DNA of 64,000 nt from Atrina japonica (Eukaryota; Mollusca; Bivalvia; Pterioida; Pinnidae), in the NCBI GenBank assembly GCA_030159075.1, contig BROG01000043.1, forward strand, positions 754,001-818,000. Direction: 5' to 3'. The position numbers were made by a program, and so were the translations under genes. The notes under the pieces were generated by a model that was not told the DNA's origin, did no database searches, and saw only the letters and a program-made list of their open reading frames with translations. Positions 39,481 through 49,038 of the stretch are shown piece after piece (within the stretch, counting starts at the first letter, position 1; each line of letters starts with the position of its first letter).

Positions 39481-39884
39481 AATCCCCCTTAATGTGTTAT
39501 AAGATGTGATAAAAACACGTATGTTCCAGCATTAGGATGTGTATAGACATTTTGTATTTCGCTCTAAGAATAGTTTTCTCTGTAGGTAGATTAGCACTTT
39601 CTAATACTAGTCGCATTTGTTTTGTCGTTGGCATTAAACTGGAAATATTACCTTAATATGTTCTTGGAGGTGATTAAAAATACGTAGATGATAGTAGTTG
39701 AATATATGTCAGTAAATGTACACCTTAATCTTTTCGCCCCTATGTTTTAGATGGTATCCTCTTTTCTTTTGTTTAGACCAGTCTATTGTAGTTTATAGGG
39801 ATGTCAGGATAATCAGTTGTACTACACCTCTATAGGAGCATCAGTAATTAGTCCCCTGGCTATGTGGTCCAGTTGTGTGTTTGT
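39481..39884. other. Non-coding stretch
   Basis: Nothing recognised. Confidence 0.45.
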
Positions 39885-40282
39885 TCCCCCAGGAGGAATT
39901 TTGGAGGTTATGTTTTTCTGAAAGCTGATAAAAATGCAACAAAATGAGACATGTTAGCATTCTGGGCATTGGGGCGTTTGGGAGTTTTGGGATAAAAACC
40001 ATAGAAAATTAACAAAAGTCGCTGAAAACTGGAAAACCTCCATTAATCCCTCATTTATAGCCTCTGTTTGTAATGAAAGTACTGGTTGTATGATGGAGGA
40101 TATCTTAAATGACAAGTAATGACCATTTAACAACCATTATTTATCAAATTTGGTGTTTGGGGGTAAAAATCACAGAAATCTGTGAAAAGGTACTATACTT
40201 TGAGTCACTTATAACCCATGTTTTACAAAGGTATTCTTCAGAGGGTATGTTTTTCAGAAAGCCTACCAAAAATGCTACAAAT
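39885..40282 (-). repeat. ~340-bp satellite, inverted partial array left of the Naiad composite
   Basis: It reads as the reverse complement of the 43810-45535 monomers: GAAAGCTGATAAAAATGC, AAAACCATAGAAAATTAAC, GCCTCTGTTTGTAATGAAAG and AAATCTGTGAAAAGGTACT each have their complement there. About 1.2 monomers. Confidence 0.8.
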
Positions 40283-40422
40283 ATAAAAAATTTAAGATAT
40301 CAAAGTATAAATCAATAGAATGTCCAGGACATAGATACAAATCAGGTAAAAATATAGACAAACACGAACCTCTGGAAACCAAGAGGTGGGATCAGGTGCC
40401 ATGGAGGAGTAAGCATCCCCTG

Positions 40423-41854
40423 TCAACCGGTCACATCCGCCGTGAGTCCACAGTCAAGTCCAATGAAACACGTGAGGAGTGTATCCTCGTCACAATTAGT
40501 ACAGACGTCGCAACAACCGCCAACGAAAAGGCAACTCAACATTTCACGTAGTGAAACAGAGTAGTCGCAAACAGGACTATTATACCGACCGTAAAATTTG
40601 CGGAACGTTGACATGAAACGCGGTTTTCGATATCCCTGTGTCAATAATTTGTCAGTGAGTAGTACGATGGGAATACCGAAATCGTCGCGTTTATCGTATA
40701 GCTTAGTTGCTAGTTTCCCGTCTGTGTTTATATTAAGTAAAATGTCTAAGTATGAAGCGTGTGTGCTTGATTCTGTTGTATCTTTAATTTCTAGTTCGCT
40801 GGGATATATCGCATTGACATATGTATGAAAATTGTCATTATTGATTGACAAAACGTCGTCGATATATCTAAAAGTCAAATTAAAGGACACCGCTCACTTT
40901 TTCTTCTTTTGATTCATCACTTTCTGGATGAAGTCTGCTTCGTATGAATAAAGGAACAGGTCTGCCAATAAAGGGGCACAATTGGTTCCCATAGGAATGC
41001 CGACAGTTTGTTGAAAGACCACGTCTCCGAACATTACAAATATATTGTCTATTAGAAATTCCAGCATTTTTTTTATATCAACTTCAGTATATTTATGAGT
41101 AGAATCAGAGTGGTGTTTGACGAAATAAGTATCCTGATAGCCAATCACTAGATATTTAATTTTTCGGGTACCACCTTTAGTGAAAAAACAGTTATCTATG
41201 ATGCTGAAAAGTCTTTCTTTTAATTTTTTATGTGGAATAGTAGTGTAAAGAGTAGAGAAGTCATAAGTTTTGATACTGTGAATTCGAGAAAAATTGTGTG
41301 CCTTCAAATTTTCTAAAAGCTGTTTAGAATTTTTAAGTATCAACATCTGATTTACACCGCTTATTGAATAAGCAACTGTACAGTATTGTTGAAGTTTCTC
41401 ATTAACGGCTGTCAATATCTTGGTAAGGAGTAAAGATAAAGGTTTGGTAGAACATTTGCTGGATCCTGCTATGTATCTTTGCTTAAATGGGGTTTTATGA
41501 AGTTTAGGTATCCAGTATAAATGTGGTAGCTCGAAATCGGTATCCGTTGTAGGTATATCAAATGAGCGTAATACGGACACGATATGATTTTTGAAGGATC
41601 TCGTCCTTTGAAAGTGAGCTACGTGTGTATGTAGGATTTCCAGAATTCGTATTAAACCCAAGTTCGTCTAATAAACAATTATAGTAATGTGCCTTACAAA
41701 TAAAAACTATATTATTTGAGGCTTTGTCTGCTGGTACCAGTACATATTGGTCATGTAACCTATCCAGTTCAGTAACTACTTCTGGATCATTAAATACGGA
41801 CAGATAACATGTTTTCATAGTCCCTTTAAGTTTTCGAATACGAGATTTTATCAA
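40423..41854 (-). pseudogene. Naiad-type RT domain, broken
   Basis: Reverse transcriptase of a Penelope-like element, which would prime cDNA synthesis at the target nick. In N-to-C order: LVPADKASNNIVFICK, PHLYWIPKLHKTPF (fingers), KTYDFSTLYTTIPH (motif A, Asp), GIPMGTNCAPLLADL (motif B), FRYIDDV (motif C, catalytic Asp pair), then KRDDFGIPIV and FYGRYNSPVCDYSV, ending in a Cys-rich tail. Breaks: a one-base insertion in an A run near 41588, a TGA at 40894-40896 where two sister copies have a Leu codon (TTA, CTA), and a ~110-bp deletion near 40663 compared with the 4743 copy. The tail codon at 40510-40512 is TGC where three other copies have TGA. The active-site residues are visible, but the frame is dead. 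Confidence 0.88.
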
Positions 41855-41861
41855 CCATCGT

Positions 41862-42628
41862 ATGGCTTTCAGTCATTCAGACAAGGTGTCCGGTTCTACG
41901 TCTTTTTCATTTTCAACAATAGAAACGTCGCCGGTAATGACATGCCCGATAGGATTGTATTTGAAAGGAGATGAAGCACATGAACATGTGACAGTGTTGT
42001 GTAGAAGATGGTTGATGTCTAGGCACTGCAAAACCTGTTTGTAATTGAATAGCTTGGATGTGATGCTAGGTGTATAGCTTTATGAAATGTAAGGCGTGGT
42101 CTTCAGTTTAAAATATGGTGGAATACAGGACTGAAGTTTTTTATGATTTAGAACATTGTCAATGTTTAAAGCGTCTATGCCTTTATTTGTAAATCTAAGT
42201 TTAAGGAACAGACGTTTCTGTTCAGAACAGTCATCGTTTAAAACGCGTGCAGACTTAAAGAGTCTGTGATAAACGATGTCCATTATAATGGAGTTCAATA
42301 TGTATTCTGGGGTTAAAGAATCCGTGTAGGGGTTCATTCTTGCTTCTTGAAAAAGTTTATTGAGATTTGTAAAAGGAACAGAATAAAGTTTGCTGCGAAT
42401 GTGATGAAGACCCAATTTTTTGTTAACGTAAGGTAAAAGAGATGAAAAAGTGACATCATGTATGTAGGGTCGGTTGTATGAACGATGTCCGTGACTTCGT
42501 TTACGTCTTACGTTAGAATTAAAAAGTTCCATCACATTAACACCATTACACAGTAGGCTTGATAGATTGCCTACACTTTTGATATTATCGTTACATCCAT
42601 AGTGATATGCAGTGCCAAGCTGTTTAAA
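41862..42628 (-). pseudogene. Linker between endonuclease and RT, with CxC motif
   Basis: Sequence in one continuous frame apart from stops. From the endonuclease end it reads LGTAYHYGCNDNI, then a basic stretch (NVRRKRSHGHRSYN), a region rich in KLRF and YF motifs, and finally TVTCSCASSPFKYNP and IGHVITGDVSIVENE. The CSC tripeptide before the RT is the short CxC domain described for N-terminal-endonuclease Penelope-like elements (Naiad/Chlamys). Breaks are TAA at 42080-42082 and TGA at 41873-41875. The function of the CxC domain is not known to me. Confidence 0.8.
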
Positions 42629-43120
42629 TCAAAAATTTTCACGTTGTCTACGGAAGGGTGTACTCAAGGTGGGATTGTTGGTCCAGTGGTATATTTTTTC
42701 AATTATACGCACTCTCATAGACAAGATGGAATGGTCAGGAGAGTTGAAATGTCGATAGAGTATATGGTTACCCCCATTATTAACATCGAATCGATGACCA
42801 GATACCATTTTATTTAAGGGCCCCTTAGTTTCGTTATTATAAATCAAACCACACAAGGTACATTCAATTCCGTAAACAACGTTAGATGATTTGCAGTCTA
42901 GATGACCCCAGCTTCTGGTGTTGTAATGCTTATTTGTCAGATTGCTGGTGAACACTTGATCAATTATTAATATATGACATGTTTTACAATTTTTGACAGA
43001 ACATTTAGAAATTGTTGGTATATTATTTGAAAATGAACTATAAAAAATGTCGTCAAGTGGAATCTGACATTTTTTTTATGGGAACATAAGCATTATTATG
43101 CTTATACCATAACTGGTCAT
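42629..43120 (-). pseudogene. N-terminal GIY-YIG endonuclease with Cys-rich finger, broken
   Basis: The amino-terminal part of the element's single polyprotein, which nicks target DNA for insertion. A possible ATG at 43118-43120 is in frame but is followed by TAA at 43076-43078. After it come PLDDIFYSSF, a Cys/His cluster (KCSVKNCKTCH), then SSNVVYGIECTLCGLIY as the GIY part. NNETKGPLNK follows, where the usual YIG/YVG has become YNN. HRFDV and RIIEKIYH carry the conserved Arg/His and Glu positions. The frame meets TGA at 42629-42631, where a conserved Trp would be expected (RENF-x-FKQL). Position before the RT, not after it, is the diagnostic permutation. Confidence 0.85.
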
Positions 43121-43234
43121 CTTTTCACTGTACAAATGTTAAATTGTTAATGTCCCGAAGGACAACCCGAGGAGCAATCTTTTCACTGTACAAATGTTAA
43201 ATTGTTAATGTCCCGAAGGACAACCCGAGGAGCA
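43119..43234. repeat. Two-copy 58-bp direct repeat in the Naiad 5' leader
   Basis: ATCTTTTCACTGTACAAATG…AACCCGAGGAGC occurs twice without visible substitution. It lies between the TATA motif and the possible start codon, so it belongs to the 5' UTR of the minus-strand element. Confidence 0.85.
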
Positions 43235-43284
43235 CCAAACAATCTCTGCGAGTCTGTGCTCCCGATAGACTTCACAGAAGGACA

Positions 43285-43294
43285 CCTTTTTATA
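43285..43294 (-). promoter_or_regulatory. TATA box of the Naiad element
   Basis: Minus strand TATAAAAAGG, about 165 bp upstream of the possible start codon and followed by CTGTGAAGTCTATCGGGAGC. It is a good match to a pol II TATA box. Transcription would start near 43260, upstream of the duplicated leader. Confidence 0.45.
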
Positions 43295-43380
43295 CTGGGC
43301 GCCGTGCCATCCAGTATGCAATTTTTTGGTATTTGTTTATCCATTAAATGCATATGTACCGAGTGACAAGTATCCTCGGG

Positions 43381-43672
43381 GACAATAGACTTGTTTGCGA
43401 CTACTCTGTTTCACTAAGTGAAATGTTGAGTTGCCTTTTCGTTGGCGGTTGTTGAGACGTCTGTACCAATTGTGAGGAGGATACATTCCTCACGTGTTTC
43501 ATTGGACTTGACTGTGGACTCACGGCGGATGTGACCGTTTGACAGGGGATGCTTACTCCTCCATGGCACCTGATCCCACCTCTTGGTTTCCAGAGGTCCG
43601 TGTTTGTCCATTTTAACCGGATTTGTATCTATGTCCTGGACATTCTATTGATTTATACTTTGGTATCTGAAT
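43381..43672 (+). mobile_element. Naiad-type element, plus-strand 3' fragment
   Basis: It starts in the codons for CDYSV (GACTACTCTGTTTCACTAAG) and runs to the terminus. TGT TGA GAC at 43450-43458 gives the in-frame TGA. Downstream codons remain open as DVCTNC…TCFIGLDCGLTA and close at another TGA. High identity to the minus-strand partner. Confidence 0.85.
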
Positions 43673-43809
43673 TTTTTTAAATTGATTAAAATGTTGCCTT
43701 AAAACTCCTAATTTATCAAAAAGCTAGAGTTCTAACATAACACATTTTGTATCTTTTTTATAAACTTTCGGCAAAAAAAAACAACAACAACAAAAAAAAC
43801 CCCAGCAAA

Positions 43810-45535
43810 ATACACTTTGTTGAAACTGGGGTAATTAGTGGTATGAATCTAATATTACTTCACAGATTACTGCTTTAAAATTTGGGTTTAGACCTCTCAT
43901 ACACCACATCTGACACACACTGATTGCTTAATATACCAATCAATTAAAATATCTGCTATACTACCATTTCTTGTATTATGTCCTGGTTTTCCATTTTCAG
44001 TGACTTTTGCTAATGTTTCACCCCAAAACTCCATAACCCCTATGGCTAGAGTGATAACATGTCTCATTTTGCAGGAATTTTGATAAGCTTTCAGAGAAAC
44101 ATACCATCGAAACTAACCCCTTGGTAAAAATTAGGGGTACATGTATTTAGTGGCCTAAAGTGAAATAAATTTTTCACAGATTTCTGTTTAAAAATCGGTT
44201 TTTACCTTAAAACACCACATTTGATATACAATGATTGCTTAATAATCCAATACTTATTATTCCAGATATTTGTCAAACAACAATTAAACTCATTGCAAAA
44301 AGCCATAATAAATGAATGATTATTTGAGATTTTCCAATTTTCATCGATTTTTTTTATACTTTTTTATGGTTTTACCTCAAAGATCTTGAACACCCCAAGG
44401 GCTAGAGTGCTAATATGGCTCATTTTGTAACATTTTTATTAAGCTTTCTGACAAACATACCCTCCAAAATACTCCTTATTAAAGACTAGGGTTTTAAGTG
44501 GCCAACAATCTATTAATTTTTTCCACAGATATCTGTTTAAAAAATAGTTTTAGTCAGTAAAAACAGCAAATTTATAACATATTATTTTATAATGTGCCAA
44601 GACTTCTCATTTTAAATATCTCTCATGCGATCAGTGATTTTTGTATTTTTAAAGTACTCTAGAGGCTAGCATTCTAGCATGGCTCATTTTGTAGCATTTT
44701 TGGTAAGTTTTCTGATAAGGATACCCTTCAAAATCCCATTTGATAAAAATTGAGGTTTTTAGTTGCCTAAAGTCTAATCATTTTTACATATATTTCTATT
44801 AAAGAATTTGATCTTTTACCTCAAAATACCAAATTTGATACAAAGCTGTTGTTTAAAGGATCAATACTTATCTTTGAGATATTTACCAAAGAACCATTAC
44901 TTTCAATGCAAACAGAGGCCATAATTGAAGGTTTCCAGTTTTCAGCGATTTTTGTTTATTTTCATGGTTTTTAACACTAACTTTGATAAAACAAATCAAT
45001 GTTTATTGTGTCCATATTTATCTTTTATGCAATCTGCCATTCAATTATTACTCTTATTGCAAAATAGCCTTCAGCGAAGGATTAATTGTATATTTCCAAT
45101 TTTCAGCGATTTCTGTTAATTTTCTATGGTTTTTACTCCAAAACCAAAAAGTGGCCATGGTACTAACAAAGCTCAATTTGTAGCATTTTCGATAGGCTTT
45201 CTGAAAAACATTTCCTAAAAAACACAAATTGGTAAAAATACGGGTTATAAGTGACTTAGAGTATAGTAATTTTTTCACAGATTTCTGTTTAAAAAAATTA
45301 TTTTCTACCCCCAAAACACCAAATTTGATAAAAATGGTTGTTAAATGGGTCCATACTTGTCATTTAAGATATCTTCAATACAACCAGTACTTTCATTGCA
45401 AACAGAGGCCATAAATGAGGGATTAATTGAGGTTTTTCCGTTTTCAGCTAGTTTTGTTAATTTTCTATGGTTTTTACCCCATAATTTCTAAACGCCTCAA
45501 AGGCCAGATTGCTAACAAGGCTCATTTTGTAGCAA
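43810..45535 (+). repeat. ~340-bp satellite array
   Basis: About five diverged monomers. Landmarks recur at roughly 340-bp spacing: TTTTCAGYGATTTTTGTTAA, GCTCATTTTGTAGCATTTTT, TTTCACAGATTTCTGTTTAA and CAAACAGAGGCCATAAATGA. Some monomers are shortened: starts near 43995, 44336, 44630, 44938, 45100 and 45440. No coding capacity. Confidence 0.85.
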
Positions 45536-46001
45536 AGTACAAATTCTATTACTGATTCATCGTCAGTTTTGTCGATAAACGCCTTAAAACATGGCTGGTG
45601 GAATCAGTGTTACATTGTACTCGAGTATCGTTAATTTTGTATGATTACTAAAAGGGTACATAGACAAAAGGAGTAAAGAATCAGCCGGGGCATGATCAAC
45701 AAAAATACAACTATATGTAATACACAACACGAGACATTTGTCGCGATCATAGGTGATTTAATAACATCAAATTGATCAGATGTACGGTACAAAGACTATT
45801 GCCTTCATTCTAAAACCTACACCATGAACGAAACAGACTTAACGTGATTGCATGTTTAATTGTGTGAATTAATTTATATGCACGTTTCAAATTTTATAAT
45901 CGAATGAAACATAATCACGAATCCACGAGACTGAAAGATATCTTTTTCTTTCGGCTGCCGACCGGATAAGACAGTCACATAGATCTACAAAAATTATATA
46001 G
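45536..46001. other. Non-coding stretch
   Basis: Nothing recognised. Confidence 0.45.
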
Positions 46002-46805
46002 AAAGGACTATAGCACGCCAAAATCACATAAATAAGCTAAACCTAGTTTTTGTTCAGTTAATGTGTTACAAGTTAAACCCAATTTTCTAAAGTTAATCCT
46101 AACTTTTCTCGTAACCCAAATTAACTGGAGAAGAACTAGGTTTAACTGAGAAAAACTCTCATTAATGTTTGACCTAGTTTTTCTCGAGAAAAATTAGATA
46201 AAATAATTTTTGTGATTTTGGTGCAGTTAAACTTAGTTTTTCTCCGGTTAATGTGGTTTAATGAGAAAATATAGGTTTAACTTATAAAGCACGCCGATAT
46301 TATAATAATGAGTTAATCCTAGTAATTCTCGAGATAAACCTAGATATTCTCAGTTAAACCTACTTTTTTTTCTCTCGAGTTAATGTGGGTTACGATTTAA
46401 ACTTAATCATTCTCCAGTTATTCCCAGTCTTTCTCATAACCTACATTAAGCAGTGAAAAAGAGATTTAATTGAAAAAAAACTAAGATTAAATGCAATAAC
46501 ATCATATTAATGCACATTAATGTGATTATGGCGCAGTTAAATCTAGTTTTCTCGGTTAAACTAGGTTTTTTTCTCGAGAAAAACTATGTTTAAATAATTT
46601 TTGTGATTTTGGCGCATTTAAACGTAGTTTTCCTCAGTTAAAGCTAGTTTTTCTCCAGTTAAAGTCGGTTACTGAGAAAAACTAGGTTTAACTGGAAAAA
46701 TGGGTTTAACTGAGAAGAACTAGGTTTAATTGGAGAAAAAAATGGATTTTTCTGAGAATAACTAGGTTTAACCAATTATTATGATTTTGGCGTTTCATAA
46801 AGGAC
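46002..46805. mobile_element. TIR-bounded non-autonomous element packed with a ~20-bp motif in both orientations
   Basis: Ends carry ACGCCAAAATCA (46015) and its complement TGATTTTGGCGT (46782), with AAAGGAC just outside both ends. The interior holds more than fifteen variants of AGTTAAACCTAGTTTTTCTC or its complement, often back to back around CTCGAG. The terminal motif GATTTTGGYGC also recurs internally. No open frame. Related pieces lie at 55086-55275 and 61435-61510. Confidence 0.65.
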
Positions 46806-47029
46806 GTTCGAAATTCCTTTCAGCATTTAGTAATAGGGCACATATTGTTTTGCTGTTGGACCCGACTTAATTGTTGCGTATAATATTTCATTTCATAAAC
46901 TTTAAAGCTATACGATTTTCAAACAAATCGACAGGGGATTACAGTGATTGTATTAACATGCAATGGCGACTGACATGGTATCGTATGTAAATATATGTCT
47001 TTATTGCGACAAATGAATTATCTTGTCAT

Positions 47030-47160
47030 GACAAGATTTTAAGTCGTAATAACAGGATATTATGTCGTAATAACAGGATATTATGTCATAATAACAAAAT
47101 GTTATGTCAAAGTAAAAGAATGTTATGGTGTTATAACGAGATAAGATAGATTTCGTTATA
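47030..47160. repeat. ~21-bp tandem repeat
   Basis: AAGTCGTAATAACAGGATATT and close variants in about five copies, decaying to the right. Confidence 0.8.
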
Positions 47161-47165
47161 AGAAT

Positions 47166-47452
47166 AAAAAGTAAGAGATATCAAAGTATTAATCTCAACA
47201 ATGTCCAGGAGGCAATATACCAATCTGGTGAAAATTGGATAAACATGGACGACCTCTGGAGATTTCTGCATGTGAAATAATCACATATTGAATACCCTTG
47301 GCATATTGGATCAATTTGCAAAATAAAAACACAATATACATGTATGCAGGTGTTAGCGAATATTAATACTTTTAAAATGCTGAAAACTGGCAATGGTAAA
47401 ACCGAAATAATCACGTTTGTTGTATAGCGGTATAGTTTTTAATTTCTTGTCT
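47166..47452 (-). mobile_element. Naiad-type element, diverged fragment with internal deletion
   Basis: It has the terminus AGATATCAAAGTATTAATCT and the GACCTCTGGA motif. It then jumps to the RT C-terminal region (complement of YGVYISQ, then KRDDF-like codons), so the 3' tail is largely deleted. Confidence 0.7.
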
Positions 47453-47736
47453 GTGTTTATAGTAAGCTAAATATTGGAAAATATAATTTTATTTGCTCAT
47501 TTTAACGAGATATATAATATCTTGGTGCTACATGACAGTATGTTGCTATAAGATATAACTTTGACACTATATTTATAATATACAGAGTATCCCGTATCAA
47601 CCTAAGACTTCCATATTAGACCTCGGGTCAGGTAGAGTGTTATGAATTTATAGATCTAGAAACAAAATGATCATATTCTGTCATATACTCAAAAGACAAA
47701 ACAAAAAGATTGTCCTAATGTTTACACTTTTATGTG

Positions 47737-47949
47737 ATGGCTAACGATTCTAGAAACAACTTTTTCCTCCTACTGTTTGTGGTTGTAACTTCACTGACAA
47801 TATTTTCTGTATCATCAAATTCAATATTCCAACAACAGTATTATTTTCTTTCTCCATGGGATAGTTCATTCCAGCTCTATAATCTTGCTCTGTATGCTAG
47901 AAAAAACTTGAGTACGGTCTCAGTTGTAGGCGACATTAACACAATGTAA
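47737..47949 (+). other. Short open frame with hydrophobic N-terminus, unidentified
   Basis: Seventy codons starting MANDSRNN, followed by a ~20-residue hydrophobic segment (FFLLLFVVVTSLTIFSV) that could be a signal peptide or signal anchor. Then IFQQQYYFLSPWDSS. It could be a first exon, but I recognise no family and the following GTAATT is only a weak donor. Confidence 0.12.
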
Positions 47950-48345
47950 TTTGAAATGACTGTTATAGCCTCTTTCTGGTGTAGGTGACAGACATACATC
48001 CTGCTGATATGGATGGCAAATTATATGGTATTACAAATACAAAAGCACTCTCATTAGTAATAAATATATGATAGAACGGAACGGAGACGACAGGAAAAAC
48101 TATACAAATTCTAAATTTGGATGAAAACTGTAGCTTGATTAAAAATGACATCTCATTCAACTACTGACGTCATCATCAAACTAAAAGTGTTAACAATGCG
48201 AAATATTTAAACCAAGGTTTTGGTGGGAATAAATTGGCTTCTGTGAAATAGGTGCCTTATGAACATGAAAATAATACTTTTTATGTCGTGAGTTTTAAAA
48301 ACAACTGTATGAATTACACATCAATTCGAACGTATTATTGACCGT

Positions 48346-49038
48346 AAAGAGAACGAAGAAAAAGCTAGCGGTGTCCTTTAATTTGACATTTAGATATATC
48401 GACGACGCATTGTCAATTAATAATGACAATTTTCATACATAATTATGTCAATGCCATATATCCCAGCGAACTAGATATTAAAGATACAACAAAATCACGA
48501 TTCATACTTGGACATTTTACTTACAATAGACAAAGACGGGAAATCGGCAACTAAGCTATACGACAAACGCCACGATTTCGACTTTCCAATCGTAATTTTT
48601 TCACATTTAAGTAGCAAAATCCTACAGTCACCCGCATATGGTGTTTATATTTCACAAATGATCCGATAGTCCACTCACAAATTAATGACACAGGGATATC
48701 GAAAATCGCGTTTGATGTCAACGTACCGCAAATTTTACGGTCGGTATAATAGTCTTGTTTGGGATTACTCTGTTTCACTAGGTGAACTGTTGAGTTGCCT
48801 TTTCGTTGGGGGCTGTTGAGACGTCTTTAGCTATTGTGACAAGGATTCATTCCTCACGTATTTAATTTGGATTTTACTGTGGACTCACGGCGGGTGTGAC
48901 CGGTTGACATGGGATGCTTACTCCTCCATGGCACCTGATCTCACCTCTTGGTTTCCAGAGGTCCGTGTTTGTCCATTTTTACTAGATTTGTATCTATATC
49001 CTGGGCATCCTAAAGATTTATACTTTGGTATCTGAGAT
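48346..49038 (+). mobile_element. Naiad-type element, 5'-truncated RT C-terminal copy
   Basis: It starts just before the YIDD catalytic motif region (AGATATATCGACGACGCATT) and runs to the terminus TTATACTTTGGTATCTGAGA. It has frameshifts. The Leu codon CTA at about 48365 sits where the longest copy has TGA. TGT TGA GAC occurs at 48814-48822. Confidence 0.85.

Larger units (their letters stand above)
40286..43672. mobile_element. Head-to-head inverted composite of two Naiad-type Penelope-like elements
   Basis: A near-complete minus-strand copy (about 40286-43380) abuts a 5'-truncated plus-strand copy (43381-43672). The family's 3' terminus therefore lies at both outer ends: TTAAGATATCAAAGTATAAA at the left and TTTATACTTTGGTATCTGAA at the right. 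The outer ~290 bp form inverted repeats. Inverted and tandem multicopy insertions with pseudo-LTRs are a known habit of Penelope-like elements. Confidence 0.8.

Noticed and set aside
40894..40896. TGA just before the YIDD block as another selenocysteine codon
   Set aside because: Two other copies have a Leu codon (TTA, CTA) there, so a point mutation in this copy explains it.
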